A stretch of 64,000 nucleotides of DNA from Beta vulgaris subsp. vulgaris. Lineage: Eukaryota > Streptophyta > Magnoliopsida > Caryophyllales > Amaranthaceae. A program made the position numbers and the translations under genes. Location of the stretch: contig NC_079209.1 of the NCBI RefSeq assembly GCF_026745355.1, positions 11,318,535 through 11,382,534 on the forward strand. The letters are read 5' to 3'. Of this stretch, positions 33,776 to 46,262 are shown in pieces (position 1 is the stretch's first letter; the number at the start of each line of letters is the position of its first letter). The notes below the pieces were generated by a model that ran no database searches, was not told where the DNA came from, and saw only the letters and a program-made list of their open reading frames with translations.

Positions 33776-34319
33776 ATGGAGATGTTCCCATATCAATACC
33801 AATACCAATACCAATACCAGCCTTATTCCTGGGACATTCTTTACCATCCTCATATGTTGTTACCTCGCTACAATATCCCTGAAAACCATGTCCATTGGAG
33901 AGAGACTCCTGACTCACATGTCTACTCTGCTGATATTCCAGGTATCTCAACAACTTTACTTTCTTATGTATTAGTATAACTCAGGCCTGAGATGGAGTCT
34001 AGTAGGCCAAGTATATATTGGTTGCTTTGTTTTGTTGTTTAAGTTACTTTTTGTTGTAACAGGGGTAAGGAAAGAAGAAATTAAGGTGGAAGTGGAGGAC
34101 TCAAAGTACTTAATTATTCGGACCGAGGCCATCGATCATTCAGCCGTGCCTCCGAGGAGGTTCACAAGGAAATTCAGGCTTCCAACAAGGGTAGATGTTG
34201 ATGGAATATCAGCTGGGTATGAGGATGGTGTGGTTACAGTAACTGTGCCTAGGAGGGGATTTGTCATTGATCCTGCTCATTTACCTCATACATTAGGGGT
34301 TTCTGCAAGGGCAGCTTGA
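33776..34319 (+). CDS. 15.4 kDa class V-like small heat shock protein, two exons
   Basis: Exon 1 is 33776-33941 and exon 2 is 34063-34319; the 121-base GT-AG intron splits the Gly codon of SADIPG|VRKEEI. The joined frame gives 140 residues. The N-terminus is unusual ([19 protein letters not shown]), then [19 protein letters not shown] opens the alpha-crystallin domain, which continues with [34 protein letters not shown] and the strand [13 protein letters not shown]. It lacks the C-terminal IxI extension of classes I and II, as is usual for the 15.4 kDa class V proteins. Such proteins are ATP-independent chaperones that hold unfolding proteins; the class is considered cytosolic or nuclear. Identification rests on the domain and the conserved intron. 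Confidence 0.9.
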
Positions 34320-34607
34320 ATTTATTTCATCATTTCATTCTTAACTTCTTTTTCTTAATTTCAACATTTCATAATCAAGCATTTGTTTAGGAATATTTCA
34401 TGCATGGCTTTGAATGTTATTCAGACTCGTTTGCTCCTATCGAGTACGTGTTTAAGTGTTAGGCTCAACTATTTGTAGACTTTGATTGTGTTTGTATGGT
34501 TCTGGAATGGGAGAATGAAGCTTAATTCTGACATAAAATTATCTCAAAGGATGCACTAGTATTTCTTAGTCTTTGGCTAAGATCATTTAAGGCTGAATAA
34601 AATGGGC

Positions 34608-34725
34608 AATGCTACATCTACCCGATCCACTAGAAATAGAGCATTAAAAAACTATTTGAAAGGACGAGTTGGATTTCAGTATTTATTTCTATTAGTAGTG
34701 GGTTGTTGACCCATTCGGTAGATAA
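34608..34725. repeat. Short dispersed MITE-like repeat, copy 2
   Basis: The partner of 658-783; its ends ATCTACCCGAT and (inverted) ATCTACCGAATG pair imperfectly. Confidence 0.5.
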
Positions 34726-35121
34726 AGTTTTTTCCGAATAAAAGATTAGATGGGCCCTGTGATAATAATAGAGGCAGATACATGGGCATCCCTTATGGAT
34801 CAAGTGGTCACTGGTCCATACTCTGAGTTGATTGGAATCCCCACTTGAATCATTAATCTAACTTATCCAATGGAAATGTAGAAACTTTAGTCGAATAAGA
34901 AGCTCTTTGTTACCCTTTTTTTTTTTTTTTTTTTGTTTTGACAATATGTATGTTAATGGGATTTTACATTTGGGTATCTAGGTTTTCTGTTTGTTTGGAA
35001 ATGTAGCCTACCAACTCCATGGCACACTAATGATTGAGGTACCTCTAGGTAACGGGATAAACTTTTTTTCTTATTGATCACAAGAGGCACAAGGTAGTTG
35101 TGTTCGAGAATATATTGGATA

Positions 35122-35810
35122 GGGCTCTGTTTGGTTGGGTGTAAAACCTTTTTAGTATAAAATAATTTTCATGGAAAAGAATTTACAATGAAAAACACAA
35201 TTTCAAAACTAATTTTTTGTTGTTTAGTTCTATTTAAGAAAAATAATGTAACGAAAGGGAAAATAATGAGGTAGTGAGAGCAGTGCACAAGAGAGATAAG
35301 GAAAAGGAAGAAAAATAATATTTCTTTCATTTTGAAGGGAAAATGGGTTTCCATCATAAGTTTGGTAGGGCGTAAAATGTTTTCTTGGAAAACTGTTTCC
35401 TCTATTTTCAGTTTTATATTGTTTAATTGGCAAAAGAGTGTAAAATCATTTTTTCTTGGAGTAAAATTACTCTTCCAATGATAGAAAACTATTTTCCCTT
35501 TAAAATGAAAGGAGAACTGTTTTCTTTATCTCTTTTGTACACTCCTCTTATTACTTCCTTACTTTCTCATTCATTTCATCATTTTTCTTACATGGAACCA
35601 AACAACGGAAAGGAATTGTGTTTTTCATTGTAAATTATTTTCCATGAAAATGTTTTACATTCTACCAAATGGAGCCAAAAGAGCAAATTTACTCCTGTGG
35701 AAAATCAAAAATGATTTTACACTCATTTGCAAACCAAACAATGTAAAACTGAAACATAGAGGAAAATAATTTGTAACTTTTTTACGCCCTACCGCAAAGC
35801 CTTGATGAAA
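35122..35810. repeat. Two interlocked inverted repeats (MITE-derived)
   Basis: Arm L1 (35122-35210, GGGCTCTGTTTGGTTGGGTG) pairs with R1 (35600-35677). Arm L2 (35362-35460, TTTGGTAGGGCGTAAAATG) pairs with R2 (35690-35810). The order is L1-L2-R1-R2, so the pairs overlap instead of nesting. The arms share the TTTGGT...GTAAAA start, suggesting two related MITE copies joined or rearranged. Confidence 0.55.
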
Positions 35811-36201
35811 TCTTGCAACTTTTTTAGCATATTGTATATGTTGTATCAAAATAAACTCTAAAGAAAATAATTGTTAATATTTCATGTGGAGCCAATTGAG
35901 TAGTAAATTCTTATATAATGATATATCTCTAGTAGGTGGGTTATCTAGTTGGTGGATTTAGCATTCTAATTGTATCAACTTTTCCAGTGAGGGGAAAAAA
36001 TAACCGAGTTAGAAACCTCGTGTAATGATATATACAATGATGACTATTTAGCAATCCCTACATTATGCCGACAAGAGTAGCAATAATGGAGTTAACATCA
36101 AGGCACTATTGGCTCATATTCAGCAAATTCCTAAGCATATGCACAAACAGTGCACAGCATAATTTGGTTACTATCCCTACATCAGAAAACAGAATGCTTT
36201 C

Positions 36202-39200
36202 CTATTGCAAGTTCTTCAGCTGCATTTGGTTGCTATGGAATTTCGAACTCGTTCGACTGTTCAGCCCATATGTGATCAAATTCAGGAGTTCATTAGCCTC
36301 CATCAGTCTTCGCTCTGAGTTATCTCGTGCAGCCATACCACGATGATTCCTACATGTAGCAATACCATATTCTTAGAATTACCTCCAAAGAAATAGAATT
36401 CATAAGAAATTGGTGGCTTCTTGTTATTATTTATGTTTAGATGGAGCAGAGTTCAAACCTCTTCTCGTTGTTCACTTTTCTGGTAAGATCCTCGATAAGA
36501 GCTTGGAGTCTCTTCAACATAGAGGACAAACAACATATTGTGTCAATACCTGTTGGCCGTGCACATAGTTTCTTCAACAGCTCACAGGCAATGAAATAAC
36601 CCTCTTCCTTGTTCCTGCACCAATTTCAGTTTCGCCAATCTTATTAGACAGCTTGGAATAAAGAGAATCCAGAAAAAAAAAAAAAAAAGTTCAAATCTGC
36701 AAGTGGCAGGCTATACAGACCTGAGTAACTCCCTAAGGATGGTTTCAATGGATCCTCGGTGATCAATGAGCATATCAGCTAAGGGTTGATACTGGGCAAG
36801 ATTTCTAAGAGTACATAAGCAGTGCTTCAGAACTTCCTGATCTGGTATGCTTCGGGTGACAGCAGTTATTTGGTATAGCAAAATTCCAATTGCCCCTTCA
36901 TCTACAAGTCTCTCACAACATTTCTGAGAGTGTGTAGTTGCCATATCTGAGGGCATATAAAGTAAGCAAAGCATCATATTGTGTGCTGAGAAATATAATT
37001 AAAAAGCAATTGAATAGGGAAAGAATCACAGAGAAGCCTCTAAGACACTCACTCAAAGTTGCACAATTGTATAGAATGCCGCTAACATTTTTCATGCTTT
37101 TTAGTTCCTTTAGTGCTGCTACAAGTCTATTCATTATACGCATTCCATCTTCCACGGTAGCAGCAGACTTCTGTATTCTCAATCGCAGATCAACAAGTTG
37201 CTCTTTTGCATGCTTCCTTGCAAGGTAACCCTTCCAATGTGCCTACATGATACAAACTACTAAGCAAGAAAAAAAGGTACCAAACTAATTTTCATAACAG
37301 GAAAACATAATTATCTGTAGATCTTTTTTTATGCACTCATGAGCACATTGCACCACCCTAAGTAAGCCATAACCAAGAGCATTGTTTTCAGCAAACCAAA
37401 TTTAAGCCATAACCAAGAGCATTGTTTTCAGCAAACCAAATTTTGTTTATTTGTAACATATGCAAGGAAGTCCTGTAATTTTCACGAGAGCTGTTAGTCC
37501 AATCCTCCATTTATATAGCAATTACACACAGGGTATGGCGTGAATGCACTCCAACCTATCACCATAATATGAGGACAGAAACACAACTTCAAAGAGAGAC
37601 TGGGTAGAAAGAGGATCAAATCTTACTTGAATGATAACAGCATGATGTCTCTCTTTATATACTGTTTGCCGAGAAATGTATTTACGAATATACGACTGAA
37701 TAACAATGGCTGCTTCCTTTCTCAATTTGAACTCTAAGGTGCTCTTCCACCATCTTTGCAACTTCACGATTGCTCTAAAAACTATAGTTAATTCATTGAT
37801 GTACGATCTGTGGCCTGATGTAAGGGTATTGTCACGAGAACCACTGACACGAAAGGAGGAAGAACCTACATTGCCCAGTTAATCAAAACGGTCAACAATA
37901 AGTACTCTGTCAGAGGAAACTAGTAAAAATTTATCAAGGAGAAGCTTAGTCCAAGAGAGAATGTTACAGAAACCTAGAAGTCTATTTCGTGAAATCTTTC
38001 CCCTGACAAGACGTTGGATTTCAGTAGCAGCATGCCTATAGCGATGAAATGCATACCGGCACATCATAGCCCTAGAGGCAGCTTGTATTCTTATTGCAGC
38101 TTCTTTATGATGAATAAAGCTCCTCCTAGCCAACCAACGACGCCAACAGCTCTGCAATTTTTACAAATACAACATTGTTATTACTGATTAAAAAACCTTT
38201 CATTGACCAGCATTAAAGGAATGTAAACTGAAGATGCTATAGAATCAAGACAAGCACAAGCATGCAGAAGATTTTATCTGGTAAATTGTGTTAGTGCAGA
38301 ACTTGAGCACTAACAGCGGGAGCAGGGAATTCAAAATTTCTGTTAGAAGTTTTTTCTCAGTTAAACTTACTTGGATCACAAGAATGCATATTCTACGTTG
38401 GCAAGCACCTCTACGAGCAATGCACCCCCGGACATGAGACTGAACTATGATAGCTGATTTGGTTGCTGTACAATATTCATGAAAATCCTTTAAATATCTC
38501 AGAGATCGAAGAACACTTTGGATTTTTAGAGCTGCTTGCTTTAGATTCAAAAATCTTCTTTTCAGTAGCCACCCACGAGTATGGCTCTGAATTGTAGAAG
38601 CAGCTGAGCAGCGAGTGTGCCTGTAGTCACTTGCAAGAAATTCCTTCCAAGCAAGTTGAATTTTCACCACTGCTTGCTTCATCTTCAAAAATTTCTTGCG
38701 CTCAACCACCCGCCTGAAATGGCACTGTATAATTACAGCAGCGTTTACTGCAGATTTTGAAGAGAATCAAAGTTCCAAACAAATGGTTAGATAATTTGCA
38801 CCACCAAATTAAACAGTAGCCAAAGTTTTACCCTGTGGAGTTAACATTGATGCAAGGGCCAACGAAGAAAAAATCAAAAGAAATCATTTATACAACCATA
38901 AGTGCAGCTTGGTTCAATAGCACTTCAGTCATTGACAATTTGACACTCCAGCAATTCATATACATGAGATAATTTTTAAAAATTTGTGTAGTGGTAAGAG
39001 AATACAGCAGCTATAGCATGGAATGTGCATGCCTCACAACCATCACCTTCGTGACTTTCAAAGCTGAATTTGCCAACCGCAAAGGGTAAGATAGCAACAG
39101 CAGCTGGTTCATTAACATCATACATATTCTGTTTCGCTATCTTTTGCCACCAGGCTTGAACTGCTTTAAACTTCAGTGCGCCATCTAATAAAAAAATCCA

Positions 39201-42200
39201 AATGTTTAGGTAAAATGATTGAGAAAAAGAGAATATAAATCATATTATCACTCTAAGAATTGCATATAAATAGATCGGAGATGTCACGTAGGATAACAGT
39301 TTCATGTTGGCAAAGGTTCCAAATCGAGAAATATAAAAATTAAAGCAATAATTCAAGTACGCATATTATTAGCTTGTACAAACAACATAAATAAGAAGTA
39401 TATCTTATTGCTTAGTGCTAACTCCAGCAAACAGATTATATAAAAACGAAGTCATGAATCCGATGAAATGACCTTCAGTAGATCGTTGCCTTTCTTTATG
39501 GCATGCACTTTCAGAACTGATAGACCACCTCTTTCTCTCTGGATTTTGGCAATGACAACCCGTGAGCTTGTGAAAGTTTAGTTTATCCTGTTAGAGTCAT
39601 TTCCACCTTTATAGTCAAATTACGACTAAAATAAATAGAAAATTTTAAGGCACTGGCATTACCTTACGTTTCTTGACAAGCAATTGCGAGGACAAGAATA
39701 CCAATAATATGACCACACTCTTATAATTAGAGGCGCCATTGGACTCAAGTATGTCAGAGATTTGTAACACCTATAAAGAGATGAGATTCACTTCAAGCTT
39801 GTGTAATAACTGATAAGCACAACCGAAAGACCAAGATGACTAATAACATATTATTTATAAGATGCAATATGTATTTGCAGAATACAACGTTATGTAATGT
39901 GTGCTATCTGTGTTCTCCGATTACACACAAGGCATAACAAATGGTTACATTAGACCTGAGTGAAGCGTCCACTAAATACAACGTCAGCACTAAACTTTAA
40001 TTCTGAAAATTGTTCTGTATGATGTCTTGATTCAATGCCTTTGATGGGTTGATGACTGATGAGTAATGTAGGCTACTAGAATACCCACTAAGTCACCATA
40101 CAGTCATTTCCTTATAAGTTTTACAGTTTTGTGGAAGAGAACATAGAGAGTAGAGACTGGCTGCAAGGCATAAATGACTCAAATTTTGATTCAAGTAAAG
40201 CATTTACCTCAGGAAAATCTCCCAACAACGTTGTCAACTTCTGAGATAAAACAAAGCTGTGTACTGCATCAATAGTATCTCTCATTGACACAATTGATTC
40301 TTCACTTGTATCATTGATGTCCTGTAAGCAGTTCATAGTGAGATAAATATAAAAAAGAAAGCATCTTCAAACGAAACATCATAGCCAACATTTAGAGTAG
40401 AAAATTATACCTTCATTGAACAAGGACAATGTAGTTCTTTCTGGAAGTAGAAGTCCAGCAAACACCACATAACTTTTCCATCAACCAATGAACGCATACT
40501 TTCCATCTTGACATCATAGTTTCCACAGATCACCTGCGACATATATACATTATCCAGGTGGGAAATCAAAAAGAAGTACAAAACCGGAAGCTTCATGCAT
40601 AATCACAATATAGGAGTTCATTTCCTCAAGAGAAGACACGCAACCATGAATTCAAGGGCAAGAATAGGAGCTAGAAACAAAATCATCATCATGCATGCAC
40701 AATCATTTATAAAATTTTAGCAGAATTTGGTTTAGTTAAATGATCAGTTTGATGTCAGAAACAGAGAGTCCATAATAAGAACAATCCTTTGATCTAGCTC
40801 TGAAGTTAGAACTGCACAAGATCCATCTGTATTAACATGACATATATTGTAGCAAACATAGTAAGTAAGAAAGCTGGGAAGAACATCATTGTTGGAAAGA
40901 ACAAAAATCACAGGTGTCAGATACAGTTAAAGATTTCAATTAATGAGTCTACAGTTAAAAGTTGATATGCTTTCAGTTGCACAAAAGTTATATGAAGTCG
41001 TACCTTCATCCAGAGTAGAAGCACATCCAAGTGAGTGCTAGTATCTATATCCATGATTTCCTGCGAAATGGACGGAAAAACCTTAAAATAAAAACATGGA
41101 TACTGTTTATTGAACTAAGAATGAAGTAATGAGCTATAAGAAACATACAGTACGATCTATACATATTTTTGAAATTTCTTCTGACAGGATGTTCTTTGTA
41201 ACAAGCAGAGGAAGCTGCAATCCAAATGCTAACATGTTACGAAAGCAAATGACCAACACCAAAACATGTTATATATAAGAACTTTACTATTAGATCTTTT
41301 TAACTAGCATGCACTATGCAGAGAAGTCATGTTTCTGATGGACTTAAAAGATGCAGCGGTTAACATGGAAAGCATTTGTCTTTTGCAAGCGGGACAAAGA
41401 AATAACACCAACCTGCAGATGAACAAATACATTCCACAATAAAGAAATTACAAGTTCCTTGTCTCCAAGGGCAACATCCTCTCCCACTATCTCTGTACCG
41501 TCATCATCATTCAGGGCAACACCTGCCTGCTTGAGATATTGCAGGGCAGTGCGACAATTTGTCAATTTCTTCTTATGAGTTTCTGATGGAAGCACCACTT
41601 TCTACACAATAAATGACAGATTAAAAGTAGATAAACTAATTAGATACTGCATAAAAGGTTGCAATGAAACTACGCAAGTTGTAACTTGGAGAAAGTCTAA
41701 CCATTAAAATTGACGAGTCTTGCTGTAGGAGCTGAATAAAAGGTTGCAATGAAACTACGCAAGTTGTAACTTGGAGAAAGTCTAACCATTAAAATTGACG
41801 AGTCTTGCTGTAGGAGCTGAATAGCTCTGCATAGCCTCACTCCATCCTGTATATCTTGAAACAAATCTGTAATTCTGAAGTCATACTCAATGAGGGGATT
41901 CTGCACAGAATGAAAATCCTGTCATTAGTCATCACATAGTTGATGACTTGTAGTACTCGGTAGTACAATGACTTTGAGAAGACAAGATAAAGCACATTGT
42001 ATATAGAAACTATAAGAACAAATTCAGCCTAAAATATACATTTAAGCATGATAGTACTCCTTCCACTGACTATCAGGTCAACGTGTTCCATTTTTGTGAT
42101 TTCCCACAAATAAGTTAAACATTTGTCTTTGCTAACATTTGCCTCTATAATATCCTTAAAAGTAGGCCGCTACACCAACCAAACCAATATTTCTCTATTT

Positions 42201-44838
42201 ATAACTGTCCCCAATCTCCACGCAAAACAACTGAAGTAGATGTTAACTTCAATGTCGGACAGAGTAAGTATAGTACTAGGTACTCATGAAGATAAGAAAC
42301 TACTTACCTGTTGGTATGGTACTTTGTACCCCACAATTACAAGATGTGCAAGAAGATTTCCCTCCCCATGCATAACTTCAGATGATAAGAAATCTGTTTC
42401 CCAGCAGCAACAAGGAAAAATCAAGTTAGGAAGGAGGTAAGGCTCATAAAATTCAGAAAAAGAAAACAACTTCAACTAATACTATTACCATTTATCATTT
42501 GCCGACTCGATTTGATGTTCCATTTCACATTGAACAATAGAGGAGAACCTCCATCTATCCCATCAATACCATACTTGATAGGCAAGCCACTTTGAGATTT
42601 AGCTCTATCAAGTATGAGAGCAAGAAGCAAAAATCTCTTTAAAATGACATTGCCTAAACTTTCAAAGTAACCTGGCCTGTATAAGCCATCAACCAACTTA
42701 TTGTATGCGTAAGACTTTGCAAGACCCGCATGTGAGAAGAATTGTTTCTCGATCACCATTCTGAGAAACGCCAAATCATCTTCTCTATGGGAATCTACCT
42801 TGGGCAACAAAGAGTCGCTGCCAAAGATGATGTACAATCCAATCTGGAGCCAAATTGGATTATAGCACATCAGAATCTTGATAGCTTTCTCTCTCATTCC
42901 AACATCAGTGACTATAGGACAATGTGCCTTCATCTTAAGCCTTCCTTCATCAATGTTCTGAAACAAAGGGCCACAATTGACTGAATTTGAGAAGAATAAT
43001 CCACTCAAAACAGATAAACATCCTGATTGGATCATCATAAAGAAGCTAAGTTCCTAATTAAGTAGCATTTTTAACAATGTTTATTGCCATAATGAAAGTC
43101 AAAGTATCCTCACTAGTGAACTAGCGAGAACTACAATGGTTTTGGACCCAACTGGAGTAGAACCCAACAGAATATAGTAAACAAAGTACAAAAATCATAC
43201 AACATCAATCCATCAAAACCGAAAAAGACCACCATCACCCGTGTTTCAAAATGCAGCAGTTACTGACCCACATTTTAAATCAATTCAATTTGCATGTACA
43301 AAGAGTCTAACTAGTTGAAAAATGGAGAGCTACAATTGTCCAGCTTCCCCCTATTACTGTCAAGTGTCAACACTGGAAAGTGGAAACCCAACCCTAACAA
43401 AACCTATTTTTTATAAATCAAGCGAGCACAAAAATAAAATATGACTTTGAGTAACATTGTAGCAAGATCAAGATGAACCTTGGAAAGCACCAAAAACCGT
43501 AGATGAACTTTAAGGATATTACATTATAGTTTGAAATCGCGCATTCTTGCTCTTATGTAACACTGACTGTCAACAAATACTCAGTCAAGATCACAATTTT
43601 TTCAGACAAAGTTTGTTGCCATCTCCTCAAAACCCAACTTCGAACATGTTACATGGCACCAAACATCAGATTTAGTTGTTAGATGTAGCCTACCATTATT
43701 TCTAATTTTCCAATATAATTGCTCATGTCCTATGTCATTGGTGGAAAGAATGACTCTAGTTTCGCTTGCACACGATCTATTAACATTCTGTATAGCTGAT
43801 TTTATGTCCATAAGACTTCAGGTTCAAGCTTTGCACATATTTTTGAGTGCTTCTAGATTGGTACTAAACCATACCATATTTTGACAGATTACACAAATCT
43901 AGGTGACATTGAACCAGTATCACATATTCAACAAGTTCCATTCATTGTATCAAGTTCCTAACAATTTTGCCACATATATACTTGCACAAGCATTAACATA
44001 AAAACCGCTAAAGTAACGTGAAGTGGTACCTATGGGATCAAATTCCGTTCACATCACTACCACCTACGCGCTCCTTATGCACCAAAAAAAAAGACAGGAC
44101 AGAAACAATAACATCAAAGAAACATACCTTAGCAACATGAGACATAACAGTGAAAACCTCCATACAACCTTCAAAACTCAAGTATTCCCTCATCCTCACC
44201 TCCAAATCATCAAAGCTACAAACCTCTCGTAACGATTTCCACAAAAGCCCGAACTTCTTCTTCGTCGACACCGACATCGAAACATCCCTATCCTCCCCGA
44301 AACCTCCCACATTCCCTTCACCTTCTTCCCTCTGCCTCTTGGGCAACCTCCAAACACCATCAACACCAACACCAACAATACTCTTAACCATCAAATTCTC
44401 TCTCTTCCCTCCTTTAGTCGCTCCTTCCCTTCCACCTCCACCACCATCATCACCACATCCGCAAGAATTAGGGTTTTCAAACAGGAAATTAAGCCAAACA
44501 GTAAGCGAATTCGCTAACGATTTCATCGACCTTTCCTTCTTCATTTCCTCCTTTCGCGACGATTTCGACATCTCGAGCTCGAATTGCCGGAGTTTCCGAG
44601 TAGCCGGAGTTGACGGTTTTCGGCGACGGCGGGCGGTGGAGGAGGAGAGAGAAGATGAAGGAGTTTGCATTTGTTTGGATGCAGTGAAGAATTTGGGAGT
44701 AGTAGGTTGGAAAGTTCGAGAAGAATGTTGAGGGTTTTTGGGTTTAGGGGTTTTGAAATTGGAAATGTCTTTAAAGAGTGAAGAAGAAGAAGAAATGTTT
44801 GGTGATGGTGAAGGAGGTTGGCGATTTTCGGTAGCCAT
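36202..44838 (-). CDS. ASPM: ASPM-like spindle protein (CH domain, IQ motifs), 19 exons, 1267 aa
   Basis: Nineteen exons join in one open frame with GT-AG borders and matching phases: 44838-44128, 42957-42489, 42393-42308, 41900-41787, 41601-41413, 41214-41149, 41060-41004, 40533-40411, 40321-40208, 39770-39663, 39587-39473, 39184-39047, 38747-38371, 38151-37974, 37865-37627, 37242-37053, 36946-36721, 36614-36459 and 36349-36202 (stop TAG). The N-terminus is Ser/Pro-rich and basic. Exons 3-9 encode calponin-homology sequence (VMHGEGNLLAHLVIVGYKV, IQDGVRLCRAIQLL, LVDGKVMWCLLDFYF). Exons 12-16 carry about eleven IQ-like repeats (for example AAIRIQAASRAMMCRYAF, AASTIQSHTRGWLLKRR) for calmodulin binding. 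Exons 16-18 look like an armadillo-type tail (LKHCLCTLRNLAQYQPLADM). Animal ASPM focuses microtubule minus ends at spindle poles; the plant role is inferred from homology. Confidence 0.88.
37363..37442. repeat. Perfect 40-base tandem duplication in ASPM intron 15
   Basis: 37363-37402 and 37403-37442 are identical (TAAGCCATAACCAAGAGCAT...). It is confined to an intron and should not affect coding. Confidence 0.95.
41651..41820. repeat. Perfect 85-base tandem duplication at the ASPM exon 4 donor
   Basis: 41651-41735 and 41736-41820 are identical. The unit spans the last 34 coding bases of exon 4, the donor site (ATG|GTTAGAC) and the start of intron 4, so the donor is present twice, at 41785-41786 and 41700-41701. 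Use of the first transcribed donor gives the conserved in-frame protein; use of the second adds 85 bases and shifts the frame. Confidence 0.95.
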
Positions 44839-45060
44839 TGTTGAAGTCTTGAGGATGAACTGATGAAGGTGCGTTAATGGCGTCGGGAAACTTTGTTGTT
44901 GTTGTTAGTGTTGGTTGTAACGGTTGTATTGTTGGAATTGTATGGTAATGGAAGGAGAAGTTTGTCTGAAAGAGTGAAAGTAATGGCGTTTTTTCGAATT
45001 TGAATTTTGGAGAGAGAAAGCGGTAAAAGAAAAGGTTTTTTTAAAGCGAAGGATATCACG
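44839..45060 (-). promoter_or_regulatory. ASPM promoter and leader with a possible MSA element
   Basis: TAACGGTT at 44918-44925, about 80 bases before the start codon, contains the AACGG core of the mitosis-specific activator element bound by three-repeat MYB factors in G2/M genes. GTTTCCCGACG (minus strand, near 44880-44895) is close to an E2F site. Both would fit a mitotic gene but are short matches. Confidence 0.4.
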
Positions 45061-45113
45061 TGCCTAGCCAAATAAACTACTCCCTCCCACGGAGTCCCAC
45101 CCATAATAACATA

Positions 45114-45900
45114 CTAGCTTTATACACATGCTATACATACGAAGTCATTGGAGTATTTATTTTTTTTAATCTGAAAAGAAAACTAGGGGTATCTCAATAA
45201 AGAAACACCACCTAAAACATCTCGAGTGATGGTTACAAGAAGAAAAAAGGAGCATATATAATACAAGTGGAAGATCCGCCGCAGTACGTAGAAACACCTT
45301 CGCCCTAGGCCCAAACGAAGATGAACACCTTCTTGAAACCCGTGACGGGGGTAAGACAATCACCACTGAAACACTCCTAAATATTCCATAAGAGCAGGCC
45401 CGAGTCCCGAAACCCATCAGCAAATGCGAACCCGCTGCCGACGAACCACCCCTGGTACCGCTACCCAAGAGACCCCTTCGCTGGAGGAGGACGAAATACC
45501 AGCGAAACCAACGAAAGAACCACCGCAATGACCACCAGCGATGCGAAGCCCACGACCCACTGAGAAAGAACCGGTGACTAGAAAGAAAAAACCAAGCGGA
45601 GTCCAGCCGAAGAAAGGGAAGAAGAAACCCGAAACCAACCGCTAAAAACTCCGAGAACTAAACAAAGGGCTAGAGAGACAAAATCCGACTGAGGACATGA
45701 GAAATTAGACTAAATTGATAAGAAATAGGCCATAACAATGGCTGGAACTAGGGAGAAAAGAAGAGAGACGAGGCTAGGGTTTTCATTTCTAGAGAAATTG
45801 ATTTGGGGCTAGGGTTTTTAGGGTTTGCTTGTGGGAAAAACTAAGTGGGGTTTTCTAGAGAGAAGGCAGAGCCCCTCTCTCTAGAATCCCGGTGGGGTTT
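45114..45900 (-). repeat. GC-richer retro-like segment with a worn Helitron end
   Basis: 45114-45117 is CTAG followed by TTTATACACATGCTATACATACGAAGTC, a decayed relative of the H4 3' end. The rest to about 45895 reads, on the minus strand, from CCCCACCGGGATTCTAGAG through CT-rich sequence to an A-run at 45170-45160. It looks like a LINE leader or a processed transcript. Frames on the minus strand (45528-45166, 45638-45417) have skewed composition and no recognised domain. Confidence 0.35.
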
Positions 45901-45980
45901 TTCAATCATTTAAAACAAAATTAGTCATTATCTGAGTATGATAAGTCCATATGAAAGTATAGCAACAACTGTTTTACCAA

Positions 45981-46262
45981 GTAGTACTTGGTCTAGTGGT
46001 AAGGAGAGAACCTTTCCAAGGGGGTTCAATCTCCACTAGAGGCACTTTGAGAGTAGGGATTCCCCTTATCCTTCCCCTTTACTCTCAAGTGTCTTGGTCT
46101 AGTGGTAAGGAGAATACCCTTCCAACCTCAAGGTTGGGGGTTCAATCCCCACTAGAGGCACTTTAAGGGTAAAGGATTCCCCTTACCTTCCCCCCTTACT
46201 CTCAAGTGTCTGGCCCATTAAGACCCGAACGGGGTTCGGGCCACTTTCTCTTACCCAAGAAA
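45981..46262 (+). repeat. Dimeric tRNA-type SINE-like repeat
   Basis: Two head units of about 100 bases, beginning CTTGGTCTAGTGGTAAGGAG at 45988 and 46092, each with box B (GGTTCAATCTCC; GGTTCAATCCCC) and each ending ACTCTCAAGTGTC. They are followed by a tail with the inverted CCCGAACGGGGTTCGGG (46223-46239). It abuts the 5' end of the Helitron at 46263. Confidence 0.5.

Larger units (their letters stand above)
34320..36201. other. Spacer between the heat shock and ASPM genes
   Basis: Contains a MITE-like repeat (34608-34725), a T-run (34918-34935) and two interlocked inverted repeats (35122-35810). The short frames are parts of these repeats. Confidence 0.5.

Noticed and set aside
44150..44731. 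193-residue plus-strand frame
   Set aside because: It is antisense to ASPM exon 1, whose composition (Ser/Pro/Gly-rich) leaves the other strand open.
45166..45638. Two overlapping minus-strand frames rich in Phe, Gly and Ser
   Set aside because: Skewed composition, no recognised domain, and they lie in a retro-like leader segment.
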